Assembly (NCBI GenBank): GCA_963707905.1 | Contig: CAVPSA010000055.1 | Span: 124,001 to 188,000 of the forward strand | Reading direction: 5' to 3' | DNA length: 64,000 nucleotides | Source: DASXKD01 sp963707905 | GTDB taxonomy: Bacteria > Actinomycetota > Actinomycetes > Streptosporangiales > Streptosporangiaceae | Shown: positions 17,674 through 26,389 of the stretch, in pieces | How the letters are laid out: every line of letters starts with the position of its first letter | Position numbering within the stretch: position 1 is the first letter of the stretch | Notes under the pieces: model-generated | Told to the model about the DNA's origin: nothing | Database searches by the model: none | The model's input: only the letters and a program-made list of their open reading frames with translations | Position numbers and translations under genes: made by a program

Positions 17674-17815
17674 ATGGCCGACACTCTGGGTGACCGGTTG
17701 CGCGGCCTGCTCGCGCCCGATGTGTACCGCAGCAAGGGCGGGCTGCGCGCCGACGACCTGCCGGATCCGCGACCTGATCGGCGAGCGCCGGCGCTACCTG
17801 GAGATCCAGGCGTGA
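17674..17815 (+). pseudogene. Small gene with a probable single-base frameshift
   Basis: ATG 17674 starts MADTLGDRLRGLLAPDVYR and remains good-looking until RADDLP near 17762. There the +1 frame continues as RIRDLIGERRRYLEIQA and stops at 17815, just before the next promoter. Removing the break would give a protein of about 46 residues. The downstream half in the original frame is Pro/Arg-rich and implausible. No family is recognised; it may have belonged with the SPFH gene 8 bases upstream. Confidence 0.4.
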
Positions 17816-17843
17816 GTCACGGCACAGGTAGGCTGAGCGCGCC

Positions 17844-18476
17844 ATGCCCGACATGACGGTGATCCACCTGCTCCGCCACGGCGAGGTCAGCAACCCGCGC
17901 GGGGTCCTGTACGGCCGGCTGCCCGGCTTCCACCTCTCGCCGGACGGTGAGCACATGGCCAAGGCGGCCGCCGCGTTCCTGGCCGGCCGCGACGTCACCG
18001 TGCTGCTTTCCTCGCCGCTGGAGCGGGCGCTGGAGACCGCCTCCCCGGTGGCCGCGCAGTTCGGCCTCGAGGCGCGGGTGGACGAGCGGCTGATCGAGCC
18101 GTGGAACTACTTCGAGGGGGAGCGTTTCGACATCGGGTTCCCTGCGCTACGCCGGCCGGCCAACTGGCCGCGCATGGCGAACCCGTTCCGGCCCTCCTGG
18201 GGGGAGCCGTACGTGAGCATCGCCGCCAGGATGCACGCCGTCATGGCCGACGCGGCCGGACAGGCACGCGGGCACGAGGCGGTGCTGGTCAGTCACCAGC
18301 TGGCCATCTGGGTGGCCCGCAGGGCGGCCGAGAACCGCAGGCTGTGGCACCACCCGGCCCGCCGCGAGTGCGCCCTGGGCAGCGTGACCAGCTTCACCTA
18401 CCGCGAGGACGCGATCGTCGGTATCAGCTACGCCGAGCCGGCCGGTGCCGCTCCCGGCGCGGGCCACGGGGCCTGA
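17844..18476 (+). CDS. Histidine phosphatase family protein
   Basis: 210 residues. The phosphate pocket is IHLLRHGEVSNPRG (RHG motif), with the second His in VLVSHQLAIWVARR and an acidic IEPWNYFEGE segment. This is the phosphoglycerate-mutase-like fold of small-molecule phosphatases. TAGGCT at 17829-17834 sits 9 bases before the ATG and suggests a leaderless message. It is regularly the first gene of the actinobacterial cytochrome c maturation neighbourhood, as here. Confidence 0.92.
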   Translation: MPDMTVIHLLRHGEVSNPRGVLYGRLPGFHLSPDGEHMAKAAAAFLAGRDVTVLLSSPLERALETASPVAAQFGLEARVDERLIEPWNYFEGERFDIGFPALRRPANWPRMANPFRPSWGEPYVSIAARMHAVMADAAGQARGHEAVLVSHQLAIWVARRAAENRRLWHHPARRECALGSVTSFTYREDAIVGISYAEPAGAAPGAGHGA

Positions 18477-18636
18477 GCAGTGCGCCGCGGGGGTCCGGGG
18501 GCCGTCCCCCCGGGTCAGCACTTGTTCAGGCCGTGCTCAGGGTCGGCCGCCAGGCCGGCCCGATGTCGCGGCGCGAAGCCGGGTCCGGCACAATAGGGCG
18601 CGGCACTACCGCTTGTAGGAGATCACTCTGTCCCGT

Positions 18637-19284
18637 TTGCCGCGATGCCCGCGCCACGGGGGCATCCTCTCCCGGCCCGCGCTGCGGCGCCCGCGCGCCC
18701 GGCACGCGGCCCGCGTGGCTGCCCTCGGGCTGGCCGGCGCGCTGGCGCTCGGCGCCTGCGACAGCGGGGCGATCGGGAACAGCGGCCCGGGGAGCAACGG
18801 CCAGAGCTTCGTCTCCGGCAGCCCCGGCACCACCGTGTACGGCGGCAGTTCCGGCCCGGCCGCGCCGCACGTCACCGGGACCTTGCTGGCCGGCGGCAAG
18901 TTCGCCCTGGCCGCCGACCACGGGCACGTCGTGGTGCTGAACTTCTGGGGGTCCTGGTGCACCCCGTGCCGGGCCGAGGCGCCGTTCCTGTCCCGGCTGG
19001 CCCAGCACTTCACGCCGAGCGGCGTCCGGTTCCTCGGCGTCGACATCAGGGACAGCCCGGCGACCGCCGAGGCGTTCCAGCGTGACTTCCACATCAGCTA
19101 CCCCAGCCTCAACGATCCCGGCGACGAGATCGCGCTCGACTTCCGCGACACCGTCCCGCCCGCGGGCATCCCGACCACGCTGGTCATCGGCCGCGACGGC
19201 CGGGTCGCCGCCAGGGTCATCGGCGAGGTGTCCTACCCGGGCCTGCGCGGGCTGATCAGCCGGGCGCTGGCGCAACCGGCATGA
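18637..19284 (+). CDS. TlpA/ResA-like thioredoxin lipoprotein
   Basis: 215 residues from TTG 18637. CTG 18628 is a serious alternative because TAGGAG lies only 6 bases before it. The hydrophobic leader ends in a lipobox (LALGAC), so the mature protein is probably a lipoprotein. The thioredoxin domain has WGSWCTPCRAEAPFL with the WCxxC active site, and VPPAGIPTTLVIG with the cis-Pro. It should keep apocytochrome c cysteines reduced for heme attachment by the ResB/CcsB complex encoded next. Its stop overlaps an 18-codon frame. Confidence 0.92.
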   Translation: MPRCPRHGGILSRPALRRPRARHAARVAALGLAGALALGACDSGAIGNSGPGSNGQSFVSGSPGTTVYGGSSGPAAPHVTGTLLAGGKFALAADHGHVVVLNFWGSWCTPCRAEAPFLSRLAQHFTPSGVRFLGVDIRDSPATAEAFQRDFHISYPSLNDPGDEIALDFRDTVPPAGIPTTLVIGRDGRVAARVIGEVSYPGLRGLISRALAQPA

Positions 19285-19337
19285 CCAGGTCATCCGGCGG
19301 TGCTCCGGTGACCGGGCCGCGGCGGGCGGACCGGTGA
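19281..19337 (+). CDS. 18-codon frame bridging the TlpA and ResB genes
   Basis: ATG 19281 overlaps the preceding stop (ATGA), and its own TGA overlaps the ResB GTG (GTGA). It encodes MTRSSGGAPVTGPRRADR. In related clusters a ccdA gene normally occupies this place. This could be the remnant of an in-frame deletion or a translation-coupling leader. No function can be given. Confidence 0.35.
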   Translation: MTRSSGGAPVTGPRRADR

Positions 19338-21061
19338 CCGAGGTCCGCGTCCCGGCGGCCACCGGGAGCCCCGGGGACGCCGCGGACGGCCTGTCCCAGC
19401 TTCCTGGTCCCCCGCCTCGTGCGCCACGGCGGCGCGGGCCAGGCGGACGGGGGCCGTTCGGCATGCTGGACTGGGCCCGGTGGGGGTGGCGCCAGCTCAC
19501 CTCGATGCGCACCGCGCTGATCCTGCTGTTCCTGCTGGCACTCGGCAGCGTGCCCGGGTCCGTGCTGCCACAGCAGGGCATCAACCCCCAGGCGGTGCAG
19601 CAGTACTACGCCGCGCACCCGGCGCTGGCCCCCTGGCTGGCCAGGTTCTCGTTGTTCAACGTGTTCGCGGCGCCCTGGTTCGCGGCGATCTACCTGCTGC
19701 TTTTCCTCTCCCTCGCCGGGTGCGTGATACCGCGGACGTTCCGGCAGTTCGGTGCCGCGCGCCAGCAGCCGCCCCGGGCCCCGCGCAACCTGTCCCGGCT
19801 GCCGCTGTCGGTCACGGTGACCTCGCCGCTCGCCCCGGACGCCGCGCTCGCCAAGGCGTCGGCGCTGCTGGCGGGCAAGCGGTTCCGGGTACGCACCGGG
19901 GACGGCTGGATCTCGGCGGAAAAGGGCTACCTGCGCGAGGCCGGCAACCTGCTCTTTCACCTGGCGCTGCTGGCCCTGCTGGTCGCGGTCGGCATGGGCG
20001 GGCTGTTCGGCTACAAGGCGGACCGGCTCCTGGTGGCTGGCCAGTCTTTTGGCAATACGGTGACCGCGCTCGACCAGTTCCGCCCCGGGCGGCTGGTCTC
20101 GGCGGCGGACTTGCAGCCGTTCAGCATCGCGCTCAACTCGTTCAACGCGCGATACGTGGCCTCGGGGCCGGACACCGGAGAGCCCGCCTCGTTCAACGCC
20201 TACCTCGGCTACCAGGCGCAGCCGGGCGCGGCGACGCAGCACTACGACCTTCAGGTGAACCATCCGCTGAACGTGGACAACGTGAAGGTCTACCTGATCG
20301 GCCACGGGTACGCGCCGGTGTTCCGTATCACCGACGGGACCGGTCACCTGGTATTCAACGGGCCGGTGCCGTTCATCCCTGTCTCGCTGAACGGGTTCAC
20401 CTCCGAGGGCGTGGTCAAGGTCCCGGACGCGCATCCCCAGCAGCTTGGGTTCGCCGGGGTGTTCCTGCCCACCACCGTCGACGTGGGCGGCAAGCTGGAA
20501 TCGGCTTTCCCCGCGCCGTACCGGCCAGCGGTGAGCCTGGTCTCCTACGCGGGCAACCTCGGCATGAACAGTGGGCTGTCGCAGTCGGTCTACCAACTGG
20601 ACACCGGGCGCATGCACCGGCTGGCGATCGCACCGAGGCCGCTGGCCCCGGGGCAGTCGATGAAGCTGCCGAACGGGATGGGCACGCTCACCTTCACCGG
20701 CTACCGGCAGTGGATCAGCCTGGCCATCACCTATGACCCGGGGCAGGTGCCCGCCCTGTTCGCCGCCATCGCGGCGCTGGCCGGGCTGCTCGTGTCGTTC
20801 CTGGTCCGCCGCCGTCGCGTGTTCGTGCGCGCCGCTGCCAGCGCTGCCGGGGGCACCACGGTCGAGTTCGGCGGCCTCGCGCGTACCGAGTCGTCGGAGA
20901 CCTTCGGTGCCGAGTTCGCCGGGCTCTCGAAAGACCTGTCCGCCGCCTGGGCAGTTGACGCCGCGTCCTCGGTGGCCCCTTCTGCATCAGCACACCTCCC
21001 AGCACCACCAGAATCTTCCGCATCAGCAGAGTTGCCCTCATCACCAGACGAGAGGGAGTGA
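19334..21061 (+). CDS. resB: Cytochrome c biogenesis protein ResB
   Basis: 575 residues. After a soluble N-terminus, membrane helices occur near LTSMRTALILLFLLALGS, FAAIYLLLFLSLAGCVI, LLFHLALLALLVAVGMG and a last one before the Arg-rich segment VRRRRVFVR, framing a large extracytoplasmic domain (residues ~235-460). ResB works with CcsA/CcsB in System II cytochrome c synthesis, exporting heme and ligating it to CXXCH. The Ser/Pro/Ala tail after ~residue 505 is variable. It is coupled by GTGA to the short frame upstream and followed 6 bases later by ccsB. Confidence 0.95.
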   Translation: MTEVRVPAATGSPGDAADGLSQLPGPPPRAPRRRGPGGRGPFGMLDWARWGWRQLTSMRTALILLFLLALGSVPGSVLPQQGINPQAVQQYYAAHPALAPWLARFSLFNVFAAPWFAAIYLLLFLSLAGCVIPRTFRQFGAARQQPPRAPRNLSRLPLSVTVTSPLAPDAALAKASALLAGKRFRVRTGDGWISAEKGYLREAGNLLFHLALLALLVAVGMGGLFGYKADRLLVAGQSFGNTVTALDQFRPGRLVSAADLQPFSIALNSFNARYVASGPDTGEPASFNAYLGYQAQPGAATQHYDLQVNHPLNVDNVKVYLIGHGYAPVFRITDGTGHLVFNGPVPFIPVSLNGFTSEGVVKVPDAHPQQLGFAGVFLPTTVDVGGKLESAFPAPYRPAVSLVSYAGNLGMNSGLSQSVYQLDTGRMHRLAIAPRPLAPGQSMKLPNGMGTLTFTGYRQWISLAITYDPGQVPALFAAIAALAGLLVSFLVRRRRVFVRAAASAAGGTTVEFGGLARTESSETFGAEFAGLSKDLSAAWAVDAASSVAPSASAHLPAPPESSASAELPSSPDERE

Positions 21062-21067
21062 GGCTTC

Positions 21068-22186
21068 GTGCCTGTCAACGTCGGGCTGGCCCAGCTCAGC
21101 GACCATTTCCTGCTGGCTACGGTGTTCTTCTACGCCCTGGCTGTGCTGGCCTACGCCGGCGACTTCGCGTTCGGGCGACGCGGCGCGTCCAGCGCGGTCA
21201 AGGCGGTGCCAGCCGCGCAGGCTGCCCTCGTGACCGAGGAGGCCAAGGTCGCGGTGGGAGCCGGGATCGCCGCCCAGGTCGCTGCGGCCGCACCGGAGAC
21301 GGCGTCACCGGCCATGCAGGCTGAGATCGCCGGGGCCGCCGTGGCCCCCGTCGCGGCTGCCACCGCCGACGGCGGGCCGGCGGTGCTGGGGCCGAGCCGC
21401 TGGCGCGCGGGCGGGCCGCCCGCCGGGCCGTGGATCCGGGCGGCGCTCGCGCTGACCGTCATCGGCCTCGCCACCCAGATTCTCGGTATCGCCACCCGCG
21501 GGACCGCCGAGCACCGGGTCCCGTGGGGCAACATGTACGAGTTCGTCATGGCGATCACCTGCGCGGCGGTGATCGCGTTCCTCGGGCTGTCGTTCCGGTT
21601 CCGCGTCTACGCGGTCGGGCTCTTCCTGATGGCGCCCATCGTGCTCGCGCTCGGGCTGTGCGCCACCGTCCTGTACACCGCGGCCGGGCCGTTGGTCCCC
21701 GCGCTGCACTCCTACTGGATCTGGATCCACGTCACCGCGATGACCGTGGCGATCGGCTCCTACATCGTGGCGGCGACCTTCACCGTCCTGTACCTGGTCG
21801 CGGACCGGCACGCCAGGAAGCAGGCCATCAGCCCGGGCGCCGGGTTCGGCGCGGTGCTCGGCCGGCTTCCCGGCGCGGACGCGCTGGACCGGCTCTCCTA
21901 CCGGACCGTGATCTTCGCGTTCCCCATCTGGACGTTCGCGGTCATCGCCGGGGCGATCTGGGCGGACCAGGCCTGGGGCCGGTACTGGGGCTGGGACCCG
22001 AAGGAGACCTGGGCGTTCATCACCTGGGTTGTGTACGCCGGCTACCTGCACGCCCGCGCCACCGCGGGATGGCGGGGCCGCAAGGCGGCCTACATCCAGT
22101 TGGTCGGCTTCGCCAGCCTGCTGTTCAACCTGGTCGGCGTCAACCTCTGGATCACCGGCCTGCACTCCTACGCCGGCATCAACTAA
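21068..22186 (+). CDS. ccsB: Cytochrome c biogenesis protein CcsB/CcsA (heme handling)
   Basis: 372 residues. One N-terminal helix, an Ala-rich cytoplasmic linker (residues ~45-120), then seven helices. The WWD-type heme-binding motif is WADQAWGRYWGWDPKETWAF (abridged), with conserved histidines in SYWIWIHVTAM and YLHARATAGW. With ResB it forms the System II synthetase. GTG 21068 was chosen because it follows AGAGGGAG and sits 6 bases after resB. Confidence 0.96.
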   Translation: MPVNVGLAQLSDHFLLATVFFYALAVLAYAGDFAFGRRGASSAVKAVPAAQAALVTEEAKVAVGAGIAAQVAAAAPETASPAMQAEIAGAAVAPVAAATADGGPAVLGPSRWRAGGPPAGPWIRAALALTVIGLATQILGIATRGTAEHRVPWGNMYEFVMAITCAAVIAFLGLSFRFRVYAVGLFLMAPIVLALGLCATVLYTAAGPLVPALHSYWIWIHVTAMTVAIGSYIVAATFTVLYLVADRHARKQAISPGAGFGAVLGRLPGADALDRLSYRTVIFAFPIWTFAVIAGAIWADQAWGRYWGWDPKETWAFITWVVYAGYLHARATAGWRGRKAAYIQLVGFASLLFNLVGVNLWITGLHSYAGIN

Positions 22187-22207
22187 CCCGGGGGCACCGG
22201 CAACGCG

Positions 22208-22486
22208 TCAGACTTCCTCGTCAGACTCGCCCCCGCGGACCAGCCACTCCAGCGCGCTGATGAACTCAGGATCATCATCCGGCCCGATGGCGGGCCCGGG
22301 ATATCCCGCCTCATACCGGGCCCGGCCCGCCGGATGTCGTCGCAGTGCGTCATCGGCGCTGGGGCCGCGCGGCGGCCAGGGCGGCCGATTCCGCCGCCAT
22401 ACCCGGCCGGTAAGCAGCAGCATGCCCAGGGTGGCGGCCATCAGCAACGCGATGACCAGCGTAGATACCGCACCCAGGAGCATCAT
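22208..22486 (-). CDS. Small membrane protein, unknown
   Basis: 92 residues: one strong N-terminal membrane segment (LGAVSTLVIALLMAATLGML), basic RRNRPPWPPRG, then an acidic tail ending EEV. It is convergent with ccsB. No family motif is recognised. Codon use has GC-rich third positions, which supports a real gene. Confidence 0.65.
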   Translation of the reverse strand: MMLLGAVSTLVIALLMAATLGMLLLTGRVWRRNRPPWPPRGPSADDALRRHPAGRARYEAGYPGPAIGPDDDPEFISALEWLVRGGESDEEV

Positions 22487-22651
22487 GGCGGCAGCCTAAC
22501 CGCAGCATCGCCACCTCGCGGGGCAAATGAGCGTACTTGGTGCGTCTCGCCCACCACTCCGTAACTCATGACAGTCGGTAACGACAGGTGACGGTGAGGG
22601 TAATTTCGGCGTAACCTGGCGGCTGCAACGCCGATCGCGGGGAGTACCACT

Positions 22652-23710
22652 ATGCGGCAGCGGCTCTTCGCTCGCCTCCGCTGGCTGTTGTGGCCAGGAT
22701 CGGCTCGCTCCCGGGCACAGGCAGCCGCGCAGGCCGGGGCGACCGCGCAACCAGCGACCGCCGGAGGGCGGCATCGCCGGGCCGGCGCTGCCCAGCCGGC
22801 ACCCGTGACAGCAGAAGCCATCCCGGCGCAGCCGCCGGGAAACGGGCCCTTCGCCTCGCCGGTGCAGGAGGCCCGCGCCCGGCCGGCCCGGTCGTCCAGG
22901 CCGGCCAAGCCGGCCAAGCCGGCCCGCGGGGAGGCGCCCGGGCGGGGTGGCCGGCGGGTCGGGGCTGCCCGGGCGGCGGTCCGCGACGCGCCCCGTGCGT
23001 CCGCGGCGGCCCGCGCCGAACAGGCCCGGGCGGCACAGGCGCGCCAGCGCGTGGCCGTGCAAGTCAGGGACGCCAAGGCGTCGTGGTACCAGGCCGCGGA
23101 TGCGCAGCGCGTGGCGGTGGGCTACCGGGACTGCGGCCCGCTGGAGAAGGTACTCCATCGTGACTGGGCGCAGGATGCCCTCCCGCCCCCTGAGGTGGTG
23201 CGGGCCATCGACCGCCTGGCCGAGTTGCCCCTCTCGGTCTCCGAGCGCCTCGCGGACGGCGTGGATGCCATCTATGTGGGCCCCGGCGGCGTGCCCGACC
23301 TGGATGACATGGGCCGCCTGCACGGGGTTTCGCTGCCCTCGGGGCGCGCGACGTGGGATGCCTGCGCGGGTGCCTACGGCGAGCGCAAGATCATCATTGG
23401 CACGCGGCCGTCCGCAACGCCTGATGTGGTGTGCCATGAGATCGGGCACGCCCTCGATGACCTGGACGGTTCTGGCAGCATGTGGCAGTCGGACTCGGAT
23501 GAGTTCTGTGCGCTCTACGGACGGTGCCTGCCGCGCCTGGTGAGCGACTTCCACCGGCAGGACGGATCACTCGGCCGGCGTGAGTTCTTCGCGGACGCGT
23601 TCGCGGCCATCGCCTCGAGCCAGCGACCCGCGCTCGTCGACATGCTCGGTGGCGACACAAGGACCGCTCTTGATGTCATGCTGTACTTCAATGTGCGCTA
23701 CGGGATCTAA
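22652..23710 (+). CDS. Predicted zinc metalloprotease with ATLF-like domain
   Basis: 352 residues. Residues 1-135 are low-complexity, rich in Ala, Arg and Pro, with no signal peptide. The C-terminal domain has CHEIGHALDDLDG, with HExxH at residues 262-266 supplying two ligands and the catalytic Glu. SDEFCALYGRCLPRL follows, then REFFADAFAAI, where E311 is the expected third ligand. HExxH plus EFFA(D/E)AF is the pattern of anthrax-lethal-factor-like zincin domains found in toxins and in bacterial housekeeping peptidases. The substrate is unknown. A small acidic protein is encoded 10 bases downstream. Confidence 0.75.
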   Translation: MRQRLFARLRWLLWPGSARSRAQAAAQAGATAQPATAGGRHRRAGAAQPAPVTAEAIPAQPPGNGPFASPVQEARARPARSSRPAKPAKPARGEAPGRGGRRVGAARAAVRDAPRASAAARAEQARAAQARQRVAVQVRDAKASWYQAADAQRVAVGYRDCGPLEKVLHRDWAQDALPPPEVVRAIDRLAELPLSVSERLADGVDAIYVGPGGVPDLDDMGRLHGVSLPSGRATWDACAGAYGERKIIIGTRPSATPDVVCHEIGHALDDLDGSGSMWQSDSDEFCALYGRCLPRLVSDFHRQDGSLGRREFFADAFAAIASSQRPALVDMLGGDTRTALDVMLYFNVRYGI

Positions 23711-23720
23711 GTGATTCGCG

Positions 23721-23990
23721 ATGTTTGTCATCAGGCTGCCCAACGGACACCTCCTCGCGCCCGAGTCCGCCATGGACCACGAGGGCCAGGTGGTGGGTGA
23801 CGCCTACGTCGAGGTCAGCCCGGCGGACCCCGAGTACGCGCGGCTCGCCAGCCAGGCGATCACGGAAGAAGACCTGGACCGGCAGCGGCGGCGCTGGCGT
23901 GAGGATGACGAGGCGCTGCGCCGTGAGTTCGAGGACTACCTGGCGAACGGGCGGCAGGACGCCAGGCCGGGGGAGTCCCCCGGCGCCTGA
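23721..23990 (+). CDS. Small acidic protein encoded with the metalloprotease
   Basis: 89 residues, no membrane segment. The N-terminus MFVIRLPNGHLLAPESAMD looks like a beta-rich start. The middle, AITEEDLDRQRRRWREDDEA, is a charged helix. It starts 10 bases after the protease gene and is very probably co-transcribed. No family is recognised. A cognate inhibitor, immunity or adaptor role is only a guess from pairing. Confidence 0.7.
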   Translation: MFVIRLPNGHLLAPESAMDHEGQVVGDAYVEVSPADPEYARLASQAITEEDLDRQRRRWREDDEALRREFEDYLANGRQDARPGESPGA

Positions 23991-24237
23991 CGCCCGCCGC
24001 CCTCATACCGCGTCAGCGTGGCCCCATCCGTCGTCGCCCGTTGCCTGTTCGTGGTTGCCCGCGGCCTGCAGCGAGCCAGCTGCTGCCCGCGTGTGGCCGT
24101 CCCCGGCCGGTGTGCGCCGGAGAAAACTGGCCTGGCTGGAGGGGTTGTCATCGCGTCGGCTGCCAGCCAGGACATGCCCCATAGATCATTCAGCCTGCTG
24201 CGCGGCACAGGTCTACGGGGCACGCCCTAGGTGCTGG

Positions 24238-24444
24238 TCACGGCGCTGGCGCACCGCCTGCCGCTTGTGACTCTCCGCGGAGCAATGCGCGCACTTCCGA
24301 TTCGCGGAACCTGCGGTGCCCCCCGGGAGTCCGGATGCTGCTGATGCGGCCAGATGCCGCCCACCGAGTGACCGTCTTCGGGTCTACTCGGAAGAGCGCT
24401 GCCACCTCACCTGGTGTGAGAAGGCGCTCATTGTTGCCATCCAC
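24238..24444 (-). CDS. bldC: Developmental regulator BldC
   Basis: 68 residues with the BldC core nearly unaltered: LLTPGEVAALFRVDPKTVTR and the wing IRTPGGHRRFRESEVRALL. In Streptomyces BldC holds back the switch from vegetative growth to sporulation and binds direct repeats cooperatively. The start follows GGGAGGGGAG on the minus strand. A long AT-richer upstream region (24.45-24.8 kb) suggests complex control. It stands alone. Confidence 0.93.
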   Translation of the reverse strand: MDGNNERLLTPGEVAALFRVDPKTVTRWAASGRISSIRTPGGHRRFRESEVRALLRGESQAAGGAPAP

Positions 24445-25018
24445 GGATCTCCCCTCCCATCTCCGTTTCGGAGTATGTCTTCAGTGTCGCGAAAACATCC
24501 GTTTACTTCCTTGTTTTCCCCAAAAATGAGCCGCTGGTGTCCCTTGTCAGCTTCGGGTTGTGCGCAGCTTGCCGCTGTGTGGGCGGGGCAGCACTGGTTT
24601 GCGGCCGATCTCGCCGGCTGTGCACGGGAAGTGGCGGGACGTGCCGGCCGTACTGCCACAGGTGTCGCGCAATGTGCAGTGCGCGATTACAGAATGTGCA
24701 AGGCGCTATTAAGTGCCCCGGGTGATTATCGGGAGTTCGCCGATAGCGGAGCGTGTACCACTGGTCTCGTTTGCGGCAATCCGGTAAGTGGAGTTGCGGA
24801 TGATGCAGGGCACTATCGAACCCATGAATCGGTACCCGGGGGCGGTGGATATACCGGTCTGGCCGCTCCGCCCCAGGATGGCCGGTGCCAGCCCACGACC
24901 GAGGGAGCGGTGCTGGCACGGGCCGGGCCGCTCCGCTGCGATGCCTTAGGGTGGGCTGGATGTCAGATTCGCGTCGGCGCCCGCGGTGTTCCTGCTGCGG
25001 CCTGCGCCGGGGTGACCG
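24445..25018. other. Intergenic region upstream of bldC and the dehydratase
   Basis: No gene supported. Base composition is clearly less GC-rich between about 24480 and 24800. A small palindrome (CTCCG-TTT-CGGAG) lies at 24461-24473 close to bldC. TAGGGT at 24947-24952 is a plausible -10 box for the dehydratase gene on the plus strand. Confidence 0.45.
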
Positions 25019-26041
25019 GTGAACGCGCTGGTCACGGTCGAGGAGATCAGGGCCGCGGCGCGGCGCCTGGACGGGGTCATCGTCAGGACGCCACTGGTCC
25101 CGTTCCCTGACACCGAGCCGCGCCTGCTCGTCAAGCCCGAGTCCCTGCAGCCGACCGGATCCTTCAAGCTGCGCGGTGCGTTCGCGGCGATCAGCGCGCT
25201 GCCCGCCGGGCAGCGCGCACGGGGCGTGGTAACGCACTCCAGCGGGAACCACGGCCTTGCCGTGGCGTACGCGGCCGAAGTGCTGGGAGTCCAGGCGGTC
25301 GTGGTCGTGCCGCACAACGCAGCCGAGGTCAAGGTCGCCGCGGCGGCCCGGCACGGGGCGCGGATCGTGACCGTCGAGCCCACGCTCGAAGCCCGGATCG
25401 CGGGCGCGCAGGAACTGATCGACCGGCACGGGTACACGCTGATACCGCCCTTCGATCACCGCGACGTGATCGCGGGCCAGGGCACGGTCGGCCTGGAGAT
25501 CGCGGCCGACCGCCCAGACGCCGACCTGGTGCTGGTCCCGGTCAGCGGCGGTGGCCTGATCTCGGGCATCGCGGCAGCCGTCCGCGCGGCATGCCCAGGG
25601 GCGAAGGTGATCGGCGTCGAGCCGGAACTCGCGGCGGACGCCAGAGACTCGCTACGCCGCGGCGAACGGGTTGCATGGCCGCCCAGCGCCACCGGGCGGA
25701 CCATCGCGGACGCGCTGCGCGTGGAGCAGGTCGGTGCCCTGCCCCTGCGGCACATACTCGGTTTGGTCCACGACATCGTCACCGTGACCGAGGACGAGAT
25801 CCGCGAGGCGGTCCGGCTGACCGCGACCCGGGCCCGGCTGGTCGCAGAACCCGGTGGCGTGGTGGCCGTGGCCGCCTGGCTGTTCCGCCGGGACCTGCCC
25901 GCCGCGCATGCCCCCGTCGCGGTCCTGTCCGGCGGCAACATCGCCCCCGCCCTGCTTGCCGAGATCCTCGCTGGCCCGGCCGGGCCCGTGCCCCGGCCAG
26001 GCGCCGCGGTCCAGGATGCGCCGCGCCCGGTCCCCGGCTGA
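25019..26041 (+). CDS. Serine/threonine dehydratase (PLP type)
   Basis: 340 residues. The PLP lysine lies in TGSFKLRGAFAAI, the substrate loop in HSSGNHGLAVAYAA, and the phosphate-binding glycines in VPVSGGGLISGIA. This is the fold-type II family that deaminates threonine to 2-oxobutyrate or serine to pyruvate, or racemises serine. There is no C-terminal ACT regulatory domain, so it resembles the catabolic/racemase branch more than IlvA. The start is GTG 25019. The last ~25 residues are Pro-rich and variable. Confidence 0.92.
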   Translation: MNALVTVEEIRAAARRLDGVIVRTPLVPFPDTEPRLLVKPESLQPTGSFKLRGAFAAISALPAGQRARGVVTHSSGNHGLAVAYAAEVLGVQAVVVVPHNAAEVKVAAAARHGARIVTVEPTLEARIAGAQELIDRHGYTLIPPFDHRDVIAGQGTVGLEIAADRPDADLVLVPVSGGGLISGIAAAVRAACPGAKVIGVEPELAADARDSLRRGERVAWPPSATGRTIADALRVEQVGALPLRHILGLVHDIVTVTEDEIREAVRLTATRARLVAEPGGVVAVAAWLFRRDLPAAHAPVAVLSGGNIAPALLAEILAGPAGPVPRPGAAVQDAPRPVPG

Positions 26042-26146
26042 CACATCCCCGGCCACGGGCCGTGCCGCAACCGCCGTGCCCGGCATCGGAGGCCCTGGCG
26101 GCCTTGGGCCCGGGCGCCGAGACTCTTGCTCTAGGCTGGGCTCGTT

Positions 26147-26389
26147 ATGCGCGCAACCTTTGCCTACACCACCGCGCGGATCCTGCTGTTCGTCGCGGCT
26201 ACCGGCCTGATCTACCTGGCCGGTGCACGCGGGCTGCTGCTCCTCGGGCTGGCCCTGCTGGTAAGCGGGGCCGCCAGCTACATCCTCCTGTCCCGCCAGC
26301 GGGATGCCATGGCGGGCGTGCTGAGCCGGCGGCTCGGCTCGTTCCGGTCCAGGCTCGACGCGGGCGCCCGGGCGGAGGACCAGGACTAG
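26147..26389 (+). CDS. DUF4229 small membrane protein
   Basis: 80 residues with two adjacent membrane helices (ARILLFVAATGLIYLAG and LLLLGLALLVSGAASYILL), then RQRDAMAGVLSRRLGSF, the DUF4229 pattern common in actinobacteria. TAGGCT at 26132-26137, 9 bases before the ATG, suggests a leaderless transcript. The function is unknown. Confidence 0.88.
   Translation: MRATFAYTTARILLFVAATGLIYLAGARGLLLLGLALLVSGAASYILLSRQRDAMAGVLSRRLGSFRSRLDAGARAEDQD

Noticed and set aside
24316..25110. 264-codon plus-strand frame over bldC and the dehydratase start
   Set aside because: It conflicts with two recognised genes and uses an AT-richer intergenic region with many Cys and Arg codons.
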